DNA of 64,000 bases, taken from contig NC_133402.1 in NCBI RefSeq assembly GCF_047511655.1, positions 67,274,951 to 67,338,950 on the forward strand. The letters run 5' to 3'. Below the pieces are notes generated by a model, which ran no database searches, was not told the origin of the DNA, and was given only the letters and a program-made list of their open reading frames with translations. The stretch is from Castor canadensis. Its lineage: Eukaryota; Chordata; Mammalia; Rodentia; Castoridae. The position numbers were made by a program, and so were the translations under genes. Below, piece by piece: positions 35,989 through 47,021 of this stretch. Position 1 is the stretch's first letter, and each line of letters begins with the position of its first letter.

Positions 35989-38810
35989 TAGAGACAGACA
36001 TTGCTTTCTATTCATTGTATAAATAGTTGCTATACACGAGTGTTTAACTATCTACCACCAAAACACAAGCAACAACAAAAATCAAACACACACCATGAAA
36101 ATTTCACTCGTTCTTTCAAGGCTCTAACATCAGAACTCTTCAGTGATTTTTAACCTGATGAGTTTAAGATCGTGATGGACAATGGGTGTGGCTGTGACCT
36201 ATTCACAAGGACTCTAGACATCTGGTTCTTCCATAGCAGCCGAGGGGCTCTAGGGTTTCGTGTGAGTCATGCATGGTCCTGGTTGTGAGGTCACGATCAG
36301 TAAAATTAGGGAAATAACCTTAGTTTTCTGTAATTTGATTTCAATGGCATTAAATGTTGGATAAAAGTGATTCTTGAAGGAACAATCTTCCTCACACAAA
36401 CATAAATATTCAGGGGTCTCTAGAGTAGCCAATATCATCTCAAGTTCACTCTTAAGTTGTGTGGTCATCCTTACTGTATAAAGAGAATCAGAAAGGCCAG
36501 GTAAAATATGTAGCAGGTGGGCTCCTCCCCTAAGCCTTATGCTATTTCCAAAGTAGAATTTTTTTTCTCATTCTGTCTTGAATCAATTGTGATTCAACTC
36601 AGCCTTCGCATATCAACTCAGCCTCAAAAACAGGAGGCATGAGATTCAATTCTTTCTTGATTATAGCTTTTTGGGCCTCCAATATGTAAAATGTTTATTA
36701 GGATTTAGAGAATAAACAGAAGTATGGATAGTGCTTTAATTTACATATCTTTGTTGATGAAAACTTCAAGACCATCTTTCATGTAAGATCATACACCCCA
36801 CCCATGGAGGGAAAAATCTGTGCAATGCTCTAAATAAAAATTAAAAAAAAAGAAAAAACCTTACATGACTGCTTCCAAGGGGAAAGAAATCTCCCCGTTG
36901 GAGCATAAAGCCTCTGGGTGCTGACCAGAGTCCTAAGGAACTATGCATCGACATCTGTAGAGTTAAACAGTAAGCACAGAACTGCTTACTGTTTTCCTTC
37001 TGCAGGGCGCACCTAAGGATGTATTTTCCCTCTCCCAGTAAGCACCGCATACCCTCTGATGACCGTCTGTTCTGAGAGAAACTTCAGTGGTGTCAGGTGT
37101 CTCCTACATGTGTTGTCCCATGGGGAATTCAGTCCTCAGTAACCAGAATGTATTTTCAAGCTTTCATAATACAGATTGTAAAATCTGAAGTGGAATGCAA
37201 ATAAAAAGCCATTAAGACAAAATCAAGTGTTTTATAAAATCATATAACAAACCACACAAGCTTGGTGACATCAATTTCTGCTTTCCAAATAAAATATTCA
37301 ATTCTAGATCATCAAGGACACTTGGCCACAATCATATGAATAGTGACAGAAATTGGAAGAGAACATAGGTATCCTGGATTTTAGTTTTAAGTTCTTTATA
37401 TGATAATTACTTTTCTGGGAAGTATTTTACAAGTTTTCTAAAATAGCATTATGTTTTGACCTAATTTGAATACTGATCAGATTATAAACATCTTGAGATC
37501 AGGGAGTAAACATATATTAAATGTAGTTATATCAGACTCTACATCCTGGTAACTTACTGCACTATTTAAATTGTTCTTAGTTAGAGAAAATGATACAAAT
37601 CCTCATGAAATACTTAATGCAATTTCAAACTCCTCTTTCTAGAAACTAAGCAAGATATCACAGAAACACAGAAGCATGCATCGATTGCATGGGTGGGTCA
37701 AATGAAAAACTCCTTCCACTCAGCAGAAGCAAATCAAAATGAACATTACAGTGTAACAAGGAGGCTTCAAAGACCTAAGGACAATTAATCTGAAGAGGAA
37801 AAGGTACATCATCTTCTTGTGTAGATAGAATACCTAAAACTTCATAGTCATTTATTTTTAAATATTATTCACACCTGAAATATTTAAAAGTCTCTTTCAA
37901 GTGATAAAGGCTACTTTAACAAAATATACAGCATAATTTTTAATGGAGAAACTGGAGTTACTACTACTTTCCACCACTTATGAATACTCTGTTAATGGCT
38001 ATAAAACACAATATATATAATTATTTAAAAGGAAGAGACAAAACAGAGCTTATAGATCTTATGTTTTATACTTGGAGAGCCCAATGCAATCACCTGAATC
38101 AACTGAAATATCATGAAAAGTCACAAAAATAAACAATAATTAAGAGCTCTATAGCAGCTTATATTTAGTACCTCTCTCAGGGAAAAAAATAACTTATTCA
38201 ACAAAGCAAAGTATAATACATAGTGAGAAATTATTTAACTTTAGTTTTAACCTAAAAAGAGAAAAATGAAAGAAATTTTAAGATGCTAAAAGAAGGTTCA
38301 AATGTTTGCAAAGACATTATGGTATTGAATTAATCTATTAAGGTATAGCATTATTCAATATAACAAATATTTTTTTCAGAATTTTGCAAAATGATTCATA
38401 AGCATGTAAACTTTTTCTAACATGGGTGCTGCTATAAACCTAGGCAGAGCCTTGGGTACTTGAGGGAATTGAGAGAAAAACACAGCAAAAATGGGACAAG
38501 TGATCAGAAAAGAGAGTAGAAAGCTTCTTATGAAAATATTTCTTAATTTTCTGTGCTTATAAACTACAAAAGAATATTAAATGACAATTAACCAGTAATA
38601 CGATAATAATTTATAATTATTTAAATATTCATCAATATCATTAATAATATCTCTTCTATTTGTTCCCTTATGCTAGATCTTCAAATTTAGGCTGTAGGCC
38701 TCTCATCCAGCTGTGTTATAAGTAAAATTGAGTTTTTGGAACAATCTGAAAGCATAACCTCTCTGTGAAATAAATGGTCTGTGAGAAAACACATTTGATT
38801 TCCAAGTGAC
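35989..38810. other. Non-genic DNA
   Basis: 2.8 kb with no supported gene. A pyrimidine tract ending 'ttccttctgcag' at 37005 looks like an acceptor. The frame after it stops within 12 codons and no GT donor follows, so no exon is called. The 37.5-38.7 kb part is very AT-rich. Confidence 0.45.
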
Positions 38811-38814
38811 TGTG

Positions 38815-39015
38815 GGTTTTTTTTTTTTTTTTGGTTTTTGGTAGTGCTAGGGTTTGAACTCAGGTCTTTGCACTTGCTAGGCAGAGGGTCTGCCACTTGA
38901 GACTTCCCTCCAGCCCTTTATATTCTGGTTATTTTGGAGAAAGGGTCTTGCATAGCTTGGGATGACAGGTGTACTCCACTGCACCCAGATATTGACTGAG
39001 ATGGGGTCTCATGAA
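38815..39015 (-). repeat. B1-ID dimeric SINE, antisense
   Basis: Reading the reverse strand: a B1-like part ('cacctgtcatcccaagctat', 'gcaagaccctttctccaaaa') is followed by an ID-like part ('gggctggagggaagtctcaa', 'ctgcctagcaagtgcaaaga', 'cctgagttcaaaccctagca') and a long A tail, seen here as a T-run from about 38817. The architecture resembles B1-dID. Confidence 0.88.
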
Positions 39016-39212
39016 CTATTTATATAATTATTTTTATTATGTAAATGTGAAAGAGTTTCAGAGTTCACATGTTTAAAATAAAACATTAGCTTTGTGTATG
39101 ATATATCCACATAGCAATTATCATTTCTATTATGTATTATCATTATACACACATACATATATAATCATTTCTTCTTAGATGGTTTTTTGACTTTTTGGAT
39201 ATAAGGATTTTG

Positions 39213-39620
39213 ACTTCCATCCATCCATTCATTCAACAAATATTTTTCTGTGAGCTCAACTTATGCCAGGCTCTATTCTAAAATTTGAGAAAATAGCAGT
39301 GATAAAGGCAAGTTCTTTGATATTATGGACTTTATATCCTAATAGGGAAGAAAGCTAATAAACCAATAGCCGAAGGAAAGAAAACTATCAGATGATGAAG
39401 TATTGAAATATGATGCTGGAAATTGCGTATGGAATGAGTGGTTAAGGGGACCAGGGACATTTGAGCTGAGATCTCAAAGACAAGAAAGAGGTCAGGAAGA
39501 GGAGACCTGGAGGGAAGGAACAGCTGGTACCAAGACCTGAAGTGAGTGTTCCAAAACTCAAGAGAAGTGGAGCAGCACCAATGGTGCTGAATACTCCTAA
39601 GAATTAGGAATCATTGGATT
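39213..39620 (-). repeat. L2-type LINE 3' relic, antisense
   Basis: It starts with 'cattcattcaacaaatattt', then 'tatgccaggctctattctaa', 'gacatttgagctgagatctc' and 'aggtcaggaagaggagacct'. This is the familiar antisense end of an old L2-class repeat. No ORF survives. Confidence 0.6.
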
Positions 39621-40207
39621 GGCAACATGGAAGAACTGCCTTATTAGAAGATGCTAAAGTGAACAAGTGACAACATTAACTTCAGACATTTTTTCAAGAT
39701 ATTTTCATGTAAACACATAGAGGAACCAAGCAGTAGGTGATGTGGGCTCAGGCAAGTCTTTTTTTTATTTTTTCTTGTTTGTTTTTAAGGAAAAATTGAA
39801 GAATACACTGATGGAAGAAAATAATTCATGCCAAAGAAAGTGAGGACAGTCAGAATGAAGTCTTTGAGCAGGCATGGGAGGAAGGGTCAAGAAGTTATGT
39901 GAAGAACTTGGTCCTTGGGGGACACAGGCATAGTCCACTCTCGCCAAGGGCAAGTAGGACACAGGGCTGCAGATTCCAGTAGGTTGGTCAGGGACTCCCC
40001 TGAGGGAGATGAGCCATGCCATGTTCCATTGCTTCTATTTCTTAAGCGTCCAAGATACGCTTATCACATGAGAGTTAGGGGAGAGAACGGAAGATCTGAG
40101 AAGAGCAGATGGCTCACAAAATCTAAGCAGGTCTTAGACTCACCAGGTCTAAGCATGCATATTTAATGTATGTAGTCAAACCTTATCAGGACAAAAGGAT
40201 TTTCTAA
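39621..40207. other. Non-genic DNA
   Basis: Possibly the continuation of the L2-like relic up to about 39760. Beyond that nothing is recognised. Frames on both strands at 39765-40166 overlap and lack gene features. Confidence 0.4.
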
Positions 40208-40402
40208 GCCAGGGACTGGTAGCTCACACCTGTAATCCTAGCTGCTCAGGAAGCAGAGATCAGGAGGATCGTGGTTCAAAGCCAGCCCTGGGCAAATAGT
40301 TCTGTGAGACCTTATCTTAAAAAAACCCTTCACAAAAATAGGGCTGGTGGAGTGACTTAAGGCATAGGCCCTGAGTTCAAGCCCCAGTACCGCCAATAAA
40401 AA
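40208..40402 (+). repeat. B1-ID dimeric SINE, sense
   Basis: The B1-like left half ('actggtagctcacacctgta', 'atcctagctgctcaggaagc', 'gaggatcgtggttcaaagcc', 'gtgagaccttatctt') is joined by an A-rich linker to an ID-like right half ('agggctggtggagtgactta', 'ggccctgagttcaagcccca', 'gtaccgccaataaaaa'). It is comparatively well preserved. Confidence 0.92.
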
Positions 40403-41871
40403 TTTTTTTGTAAGAGCAAATGGACCTTTTCAACAATAAGATTGAACTTAATTCATTATACTTATAAACATTTACTGTGTGAATACATATAAAATATGAT
40501 AAGTGAATAATAACACACTTTGACAATGCAAAGGAGGCCATCAGTCATATTAACATGAAGAGTGACTTCTTAATTGGGGCTCAAACTGACCATAGCTTTT
40601 TAGCTAGAGAAGGAAGGAAACCCCTTCTAGGCAACACCATCAACATCTGGGCAATTCAGCATTCACACGATGAGCTTGAATCATTTCACAGGATAGATGA
40701 AAAGCAGAATAAGTAAATTATCCATCACTCACTGGTGGCCAGTCATCAGGACAGAAGGTTCTTTCCTTTCTATCTCCAAGTTTCCTGGAGTAGACCTTAG
40801 GTGGAACCAGAAAGCATATGTAGAAGTGGCTTTCTGCATAATTCCTTGTCCTATCTTTGCCAATATGAAGACCATGACAGTCATCCCAGTGTCAGACACA
40901 CTGAGAAACCGCAAGACATATTCTGGGCACCTGTTTGCTATCTAGTCCAGCATCAGTCTTGCCCTCCTTACATCCCCAATAATGGATAATTCTGCTCCTT
41001 TGACTTCTTTTCTGAGCTTATAGCTCATGTGGCAGAGAAAATAATACTATAAAATGCCTCAATATTCCACTTGTTAATGAAGTTACCATAATGACATTTT
41101 CAGAATCATACAATCTGTCCTGACTCAGTTAACAAGTGTCGAAGAAAACAAACCCGATACTGAGTTCACAGCCACATTCTAACTAAGGACAAAAACCGTG
41201 AACAGGTAAGGCTTGGATAGTTATGAGTCAGGAGTTAAAGCAAAAAGACTCAAATTTTGTGTCTTGTGATGAATTTTTGGCACCAGATTTGGAATAAAAC
41301 ATGGAAATTTGGGTAAGATCCTGGTCACAGAACCGCACCTAAATTAAATTACATCAACAACAAACTGGCAAGACTCTGATGTATAATTTAATCTCCAGTT
41401 TTAAGTTTGCTTTCTGCTCCTGTAGTTTTTAGGCTCATATTGGGAAGACCTTGGAGAGATTGCGTGGCACTGGCCAGGCTTGAGAAGACAAGGGCTACAA
41501 AAAAATTGAAGTCATTTGTCGTGACACTAATCATGACAGTAATGATAAAGAGAGGATGGAAACAAAGTAATGATAAATCAACACATCATGTCATCCCAAA
41601 CATCAGGGAAAGAACAGTTGAAATTGTCAGGAAAATTGGATTGTACTTATTTAAAACGTTCTAACTCCAGAAGAAAAGGACTCACTACAAGAGCCACAGG
41701 TTCCAAGAAAGAGTTGCTTATAGTTTCTTGCATAGGGTGGAACTGTAAAGCACAGGTCTGTTGAGCCACTGGTTTTTTAAGCTCACATAAGTAGTGTGTC
41801 TGCCAGGGTTGCCGAAGAAATTGCAGACCTGTGGAGAAGGAAGGAGCGGTAGCCTAATTAAGGAGCTTGAT
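40403..41871. other. Non-genic DNA
   Basis: No exon or repeat is recognised. Several 60-85-residue frames on both strands (40697-40989, 41407-41764) show no domain or splice context. Confidence 0.45.
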
Positions 41872-42240
41872 ACAGACCATGCTAACAAATTGATACAATC
41901 CCTCTGTAGCTATTTTAAACAAACAGGAATGTCATTTTCTTTCTACTACAAACTCAAAGAACAGGAGGGTGGAACAGGGCCTGTCTTGGGGGTGTTGTAC
42001 CAGTGGGAGGGGGAGGAGGTGGGGAAAGGGTACAGTAGGGTGAATATGGTGCAAATACTGTGTACACATGTACGTAAATGGAGAAATGAGATCTGTTGAA
42101 ACTGTTCCATATTCCAGGAATGAAGGGATAAAGGCGAATGATGGAGGGGTGAATTCAAGATGATATATTTGGTATATTGTAAGAAATATTTTTGTAAATG
42201 TCACTATGTACCTCCTGCAGAACAATATAAAAAAAGGAAA
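41872..42240 (+). repeat. Purine-rich retroelement 3' end, copy C
   Basis: 'tagctattttaaacaaacag', 'gaacaggagggtggaacagg', 'gtgggagggggaggaggtgg', 'ctgtgtacacatgtacgtaa', 'gatctgttgaaactgttcca', 'gatggaggggtgaattcaag' and a final 'aacaatataaaaaaagg' align with copies A and B. Its first (upstream) half-module is truncated. Confidence 0.75.
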
Positions 42241-42290
42241 AAATATAAATTTGTGCAATTTCAATTCATAATGATGCTGCTCAAGGAAGA

Positions 42291-42389
42291 ACTCTCTGTC
42301 TCTTTCTGTCTGTCTGTCTGTCTCTCCCTCTCCTGTTTCTCTCCCCTTCTTCCTAATTCTCTCCCTTGTTTCTCTCTCTTCTTTTTAGA
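42291..42389. repeat. CT-rich low complexity with (TCTG)n
   Basis: Includes about four TCTG units at 42306-42321 followed by interrupted CT/TTCTC runs. Confidence 0.85.
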
Positions 42390-43404
42390 TAAGATATGAC
42401 ACAGAATATGAGGCAGAAAGCTTGGTGTCATTCATGTGGGAAACCAAAATAGATATTCAAAATCTCAAAACCAATTTTAGAGACTTTCTTCTGAGACGGA
42501 GCAGATTGAAATGACCTCTCATGACAGACTGTGTCAGAGGAAGGGAAAGAGGTCATTTCTATAATGCAGTAAAATAATACAAAATGACAGAACCTGGTGC
42601 CTTACCCGTTTATGAATGTCAGACAGATTGAAATAGAGGAGACATTTGTATAGATCAAGTACTCTGATGGCAGCAAATCAAATTAACTTATGCTGCTTTC
42701 AATAACCCAAGACATAAGCTAAAGGAAAATGTATCAAAATGAAAATTTGATCAAACTGTAAATTTAAAGCAAAATTTTATATTTTTCTATTACTCTTTCA
42801 CAAGATGTGTTTTTCTATGCAGACTCTATGAAAGCATTTATACTAACAAATGAAATGGTGTGGTTATCTTCTTGGGAGAGCATCACCTCTTACTGTCTCC
42901 TCCTGGAGCTTATGTCCTGTTCATGATAAAATCATGAAATGCATCACACTTCAGAAGAGAGTTCTTGGGATTCTACTTATTTGCATTTCTAGTTGGCATA
43001 AAAAGTCACGTTCACTTGCATAAGAGCAGTGCTAAAGTTACATTCATTGTTCATTACTGAAATCTGGAAACCTTAGGCTTCTCAAAGTTTGTAATTTATT
43101 GCAGACTTCAAAATCTCAGAACTGAAAGGAAACTGCAAATCTATTTAGTACAAAGGCCTGCAGAAAAGAAAACTGATCTCAGAGAAGAGGAAGGAGTTGC
43201 ACAATAGCCTGAGAAATTCATATAAAGCAAAGAAAATTGCAGCAGAATGGAGACCTTCTCCATCTCCTGTTGTATCAAAGACCCACATGATCTCGTCATT
43301 TCACTAGGACGAGATGTTGGGCTGAATCATTTTGCTAAAGCTGAAATAATCACTTAGAGTGCTATAACAATGGTTAAAGACACATGCACTTTTAGCAAGA
43401 AATT
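42390..43404. other. Non-genic DNA
   Basis: No gene is seen. The block near 43120-43190 ('cagaactgaaaggaaactgc') may be an old MIR/MER-type fragment, but I cannot assign it. Confidence 0.4.
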
Positions 43405-43680
43405 CATTTTTAAAATTTCATTAGCATGCAGTATTTGTGCAGAGAGATATATTGTGACATTTACATATGTGCTTGCAATGTATCTTAATTAGATTCACCC
43501 TCCATCATTCTCCCTCATCCCTCCTCCCCCTTCTTTGAACAATTTCAGCAGGTTTCATGCTTCTATTTTCATACAAAATACAAAACACATCCACTATATT
43601 TGCCCTCTTTCACCCTCTCCGTTTATATTCTCCATCCCATTGGTTCCCACCCCTGGACAAAACTCATTTCTAAGATTTCA
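43405..43680 (-). repeat. Purine-rich retroelement 3' end, antisense
   Basis: The reverse strand reads 'catgaaacctgctgaaattg', a ggaggaggga-rich tract, 'gagaatgatggagggtgaat', 'agcacatatgtaaatgtcac' and an A-rich end. This is the same design as the sense copies at 2.9, 3.7, 10.6 and 41.9 kb. Confidence 0.7.
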
Positions 43681-43743
43681 ATTTATAAAAATATCAATAT
43701 TGAATTAATGAAACGTAGTAGACTCAAATTCTAAACAGATAAG

Positions 43744-43930
43744 TTGTGGATTACTTATTTTTGTTTTGTCTTCTTTCCTTTCGTCCCTTCTCCTCTTCTC
43801 TCTTTCTATTTCTTTTTCCTTGAGGTGAGGTTTCACTGTGTAGTTCAGACTGACCTAGAACTCCTGATCTTCCTGCCTCAGCTTCCCAAGTTCTGGGATT
43901 ACAGGTGTTTGCTACCATGCCTGGCACCCA
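43744..43930 (-). repeat. B1/Alu-like SINE, antisense, with CT-rich flank
   Basis: The SINE part (about 43817-43930) reads, in reverse, 'gccaggcatggtagcaaaca', 'cctgtaatcccagaacttgg', 'gaagctgaggcaggaagatc', 'gtctgaactacacagtgaaa'. These are clear 7SL-derived landmarks. The TC/TTTC-rich stretch at 43760-43816 is its A-rich tail region in reverse. Confidence 0.88.
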
Positions 43931-43959
43931 TTCCTTGTCTTTCTTCTCCTTCTTTATTG

Positions 43960-44375
43960 GTAGTTTGGTTGTTTTAAAATGCCCACAAACTCTCTGACTC
44001 ACTACTTAATGAGGGTAGTGCTTCATTTTCCAGTGGGGCAGTTTTCTGATGAACAAAATGTCGAAGTCACTGTGTGTAACTTCTGACACCAGATCGTAAG
44101 AGTTATTGCAGCTCTCTCCTTGTTCCAATTTTTGTATTATTTGCTCTAGAAGAAGCCTGTTGCCGTATCAATAGGATGCTTAATCAAGTGACCAGGTTAC
44201 TACAACCCACCAGACTTCACTTTCATAAGAGATTCAGAGCCAGAGTCACCCAACTATACCACCACTGAACTCATGACCTACAGAAATGCTGAGATTACAA
44301 ATAACTTGTCCTTGAAGCCTCCGAGCTTGAGGTAATTTGTTACATTGCATAGATAACAAGTACAGACATGCTACC
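43960..44375 (+). mobile_element. MLT1-like MaLR solo LTR relic
   Basis: The 3' part is recognisable as an ERVL-MaLR LTR: 'ttgcagctctctccttgttc', 'gaagcctgttgccgtatcaa', 'cagagccagagtcacccaac', 'catgacctacagaaatgctg', 'agattacaaataacttg', 'aggtaatttgttacattgca' and a 3' end 'tagataacaagtacaga'. It is a very old non-coding solo LTR. The 5' boundary is approximate, and no internal coding region is attached. Confidence 0.7.
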
Positions 44376-44451
44376 TTTATTGTGTCAAATTTTATGACAG
44401 GGCTGATAAAGTTAGCTACAAAATTTTCTATAAAAATGTAACTATGATTGG

Positions 44452-44542
44452 GGACTGGGAGGAGCAGCTTGAGTAATAGAGCACCTGCTTAGCAAATGTG
44501 AGGCCCCAAGCACAAACTCTAATATTTCCCCCTTAAAAATCT
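44452..44542 (+). repeat. ID-like SINE, degenerate
   Basis: 'ggactgggaggagcagcttg', 'agtaatagagcacctgctta', 'gcaaatgtgaggccccaagc' and 'acaaactctaat' follow the ID order with a mutated B box. Confidence 0.7.
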
Positions 44543-44552
44543 CTGTAATTAT

Positions 44553-44760
44553 ATGTGGGACTCAGGCCTATTATGCCAGCTATTCAGGATTCAGATTGGC
44601 AGAATTCCAGTCTGAGGATGGCCCACAGACAAAAAGCACAAGAATCTACCTGCAAAATAACTAAAGCAAAACAGTGCTGAGGGCTTTGTTTAAGTGGAAG
44701 AGCAACTGACGAGCAAGTGGGAGGCCCTGCATTCAAACCCAAAGGTTGCCAAACATAAGA
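44553..44760 (+). repeat. B1-ID dimeric SINE, diverged
   Basis: The B1-like half ('actcaggcctattatgccag', 'ctattcaggattcagattgg', 'ccagtctgaggatggccca') is followed by 'aaaataactaaagcaaaaca' and then an ID-like half ('gagggctttgtttaagtgga', 'gagcaactgacgagcaagtg', 'ggccctgcattcaaaccc'). Confidence 0.75.
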
Positions 44761-44774
44761 TATCACATTTCCTG

Positions 44775-45773
44775 TACATGCAAAAAAGAATTTAAATATG
44801 GGGAAGGGATCCAAGATCCCCAAGACTAGAGGAAGGAAACAGACAGCATGAGCTCCATAAATCAGAAACCTTGCTGAGACTCTGGAGACACACCTGGCAG
44901 GGAAAACCACCAAGAAGAAGCAAAACTCCAACAGCCCAAACCCTCAGCCCATACAAAGCTTCTTCATGCCACATTACACTGAGAAAACAGGAGGGCTCAT
45001 GTGCCACCAGATGCCAGCTTCAAACCTGCTTGGGAGACACAGACCAACAGGTGAGCAAATAAGCAATACTCCCACAGCCACCCCTGGGGTAAACCTGCAT
45101 AGCCCCCTCGATAGACTGACATTTGCCCCCCCCCCACACACAAAAAAACATGAATAATAAACAAAGAACTGAAAAGGACATGCAGCAGAGGGGGTGGGGT
45201 GCTCTGGCCACCCCAGAGAAAGGGGGAGGGGCAAGGAGCTGAACTCTGTTCAAACTTTCAGTAAACAAAGCCTGGAAAAGAAGACGGCTGACAGTAGGCA
45301 GCAGATGAACTGCTGCCTGAAATAGGGCAGATAGCAGTTGACAAATCTCATCTCCTGACCCAACCACCTGGCAAGACTATGACAGAGCTACTGCTTAAAT
45401 ACCAACACCAGGACTGGATGATGAAGGAGTAACACCAGAACTACTAAGGCTGAAATTCCATTGTTCCTGAACCCGGAATTTTTTTTTTCTCTTTCTCTCT
45501 AAGTCTTGTTCACTGTTTGTTTGTCCACCATCTATCCCTGCTGATTTCTTTTGTTCTCTATTTTTTTTTCTTTTTTCTCTTTCACTCTAAGTGCTTGTCT
45601 TGTTCACAGTTTGTTGGTCCACCGTCTATCCCTATAAATTTCTTTGGTTCTCTGATTTTTAAAATTCTTTTTCTTTTTTCTCTTTCTTTTTCATTTCATT
45701 AGTTTTAGTATTGTAAGTTAGCTAATATTAAATTACACTCAGAACAGGGACAGAAACAGCACCAAGTGGAATT
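44775..45773 (+). promoter_or_regulatory. L1 5' UTR with internal ~88-bp tandem repeat
   Basis: About 1 kb upstream of ORF1, with GC-richer parts at 44810-45420 and a pyrimidine-rich part at 45480-45720. In the latter, two related blocks start 'ctctttctctctaag' (45489) and 'ctctttcactctaag' (45577), and each continues through 'gtccacc(a/g)tctatccct'. By analogy with other L1s this region held the internal promoter. Open frames on either strand here are not taken as genes. Confidence 0.7.
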
Positions 45774-46971
45774 ATGGGAAGACAAAAAAGGGATGAAAAC
45801 CTTCTCCCCCCAAAAATAAATTAGTACAGGATTCAGAGGGAAATGAAGACAACAGGTACCCAGCTCCAGACCTCAATAAAACCAAGACAGACTTTTCCAC
45901 GGAACCCAACGAAGCCCAAAAAAATATTCTGAAAGAAGAAATCCTGCAAGAAATCACTGAGAATTTCATGGAGATGTTACTAGACATGGTCAACCAAAAT
46001 GTACAAGAGGCATTCAAGAAATTCCAAGATGACAAAAATAAAGACTATGAGAAGACACAAAAACATATAAATGAACTCATAGGAGCCCTAAATAAATACC
46101 AAAGTGAAACAGAAAACATCATAAATAGAGAGATAAATGAATTAAGGATGAAAATTGACAATATTAAAGAGGAAGTGATCCATGATATGGAAAACCTCAG
46201 TAAAAAAAAAGAAAAAGGAATACAAAACACAATGGAAGGACACTCCAGCAGAATAGAATAAGCAGAAGACAGTATCACAGAACTTGAAGATGAAATGGAA
46301 ATTAAAGGAAAAGCTGAAGAACTATTACTCAAATAACTCAAAACCTGTGAAAGGAATATGCAAGAACTCACTGACTCCATCAAAAGACCAAACCTGAGAA
46401 TCATGGGTATTGAAGAGGGAGAAGAGGTGCATGCAAAAGGAATTTGTAATATTTTAAACACAATAATAACAGAAAAATTCCCAAATCTAGAGAAAACTAT
46501 GCCCATTCAGGTACAGGAAGCCTCCAGGACACCAAACAGACTTGACCAAAATAAAACTACCTCACGACATATTATCATTAAAACAACAATTACAGAGAAT
46601 AGAGAAAGAATGTTGAAGGCTGTAAGAGAGAAAAAACAAATAACACACAAAGGTAAATCCATCAAAATTACAGCAGATTTCTCAATGGAAACCTTAAAAG
46701 CAAGAGGACCATGGAGTGAGGTCTTCCAGGCACTGAAACAAAATAACTTCAACCCCAGGATACTCTACCCAGCAAAACTATCATTCAAAATAGATGGAGC
46801 AATAAAATCTTCCATGAAAAACAGAAACTAAGACAATATATGACCACCAAGCCACCACTACAAAAGATTCTTCCAGGAATTCAGCACACAGAAAGTGAAA
46901 GCAAACAAAGCCATGAAAGGGCAGCCAGTACCAAACTACAGGAGAAGAAAAGGCACAAAAGTAGAGAGTAA
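45774..46971 (+). pseudogene. L1 ORF1: L1 ORF1 (RNA-binding chaperone), broken
   Basis: In an active L1 this makes a trimeric coiled-coil protein that coats L1 RNA. The likely original start is the ATG at 45774 (MGRQKRDEN). A stop follows after 16 codons because of a frameshift near 45815-45825. The main frame resumes before 45968 with a long Lys/Glu/Asn-rich heptad region, the coiled coil. It then meets in-frame stops at 46259-46261 and 46334-46336. The RRM-like part starts near 46385 (LRIMGIEEGEE). The C-terminal domain has HIIIKTTITENRERMLKA and ARGPWSEVFQALK, then FNPRILYPAKLSFKIDGAIK. A second frameshift near 46820 moves the tail to another frame, which ends at 46969-46971. Total length fits a rodent ORF1 of roughly 390-400 codons. 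Two frameshifts and two stops make it a relic. Confidence 0.9.
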
Positions 46972-47021
46972 CACTGATTCAACTTCACACAATCAAACCC
47001 TTAAACAACAAAGACAACTAA

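Noticed and set aside
36985..37040. Acceptor-like 'ttccttctgcag' before 37006
   Set aside because: The frame ends in a stop after 11 codons and no GT donor follows at the right place.
43960..44375. A complete endogenous retrovirus
   Set aside because: Only one LTR-like unit is present, with no internal coding region.
44584..45367. Overlapping 71-115-codon minus-strand frames
   Set aside because: They lie in a B1-ID SINE and in the L1 5' UTR; repeat shadows.
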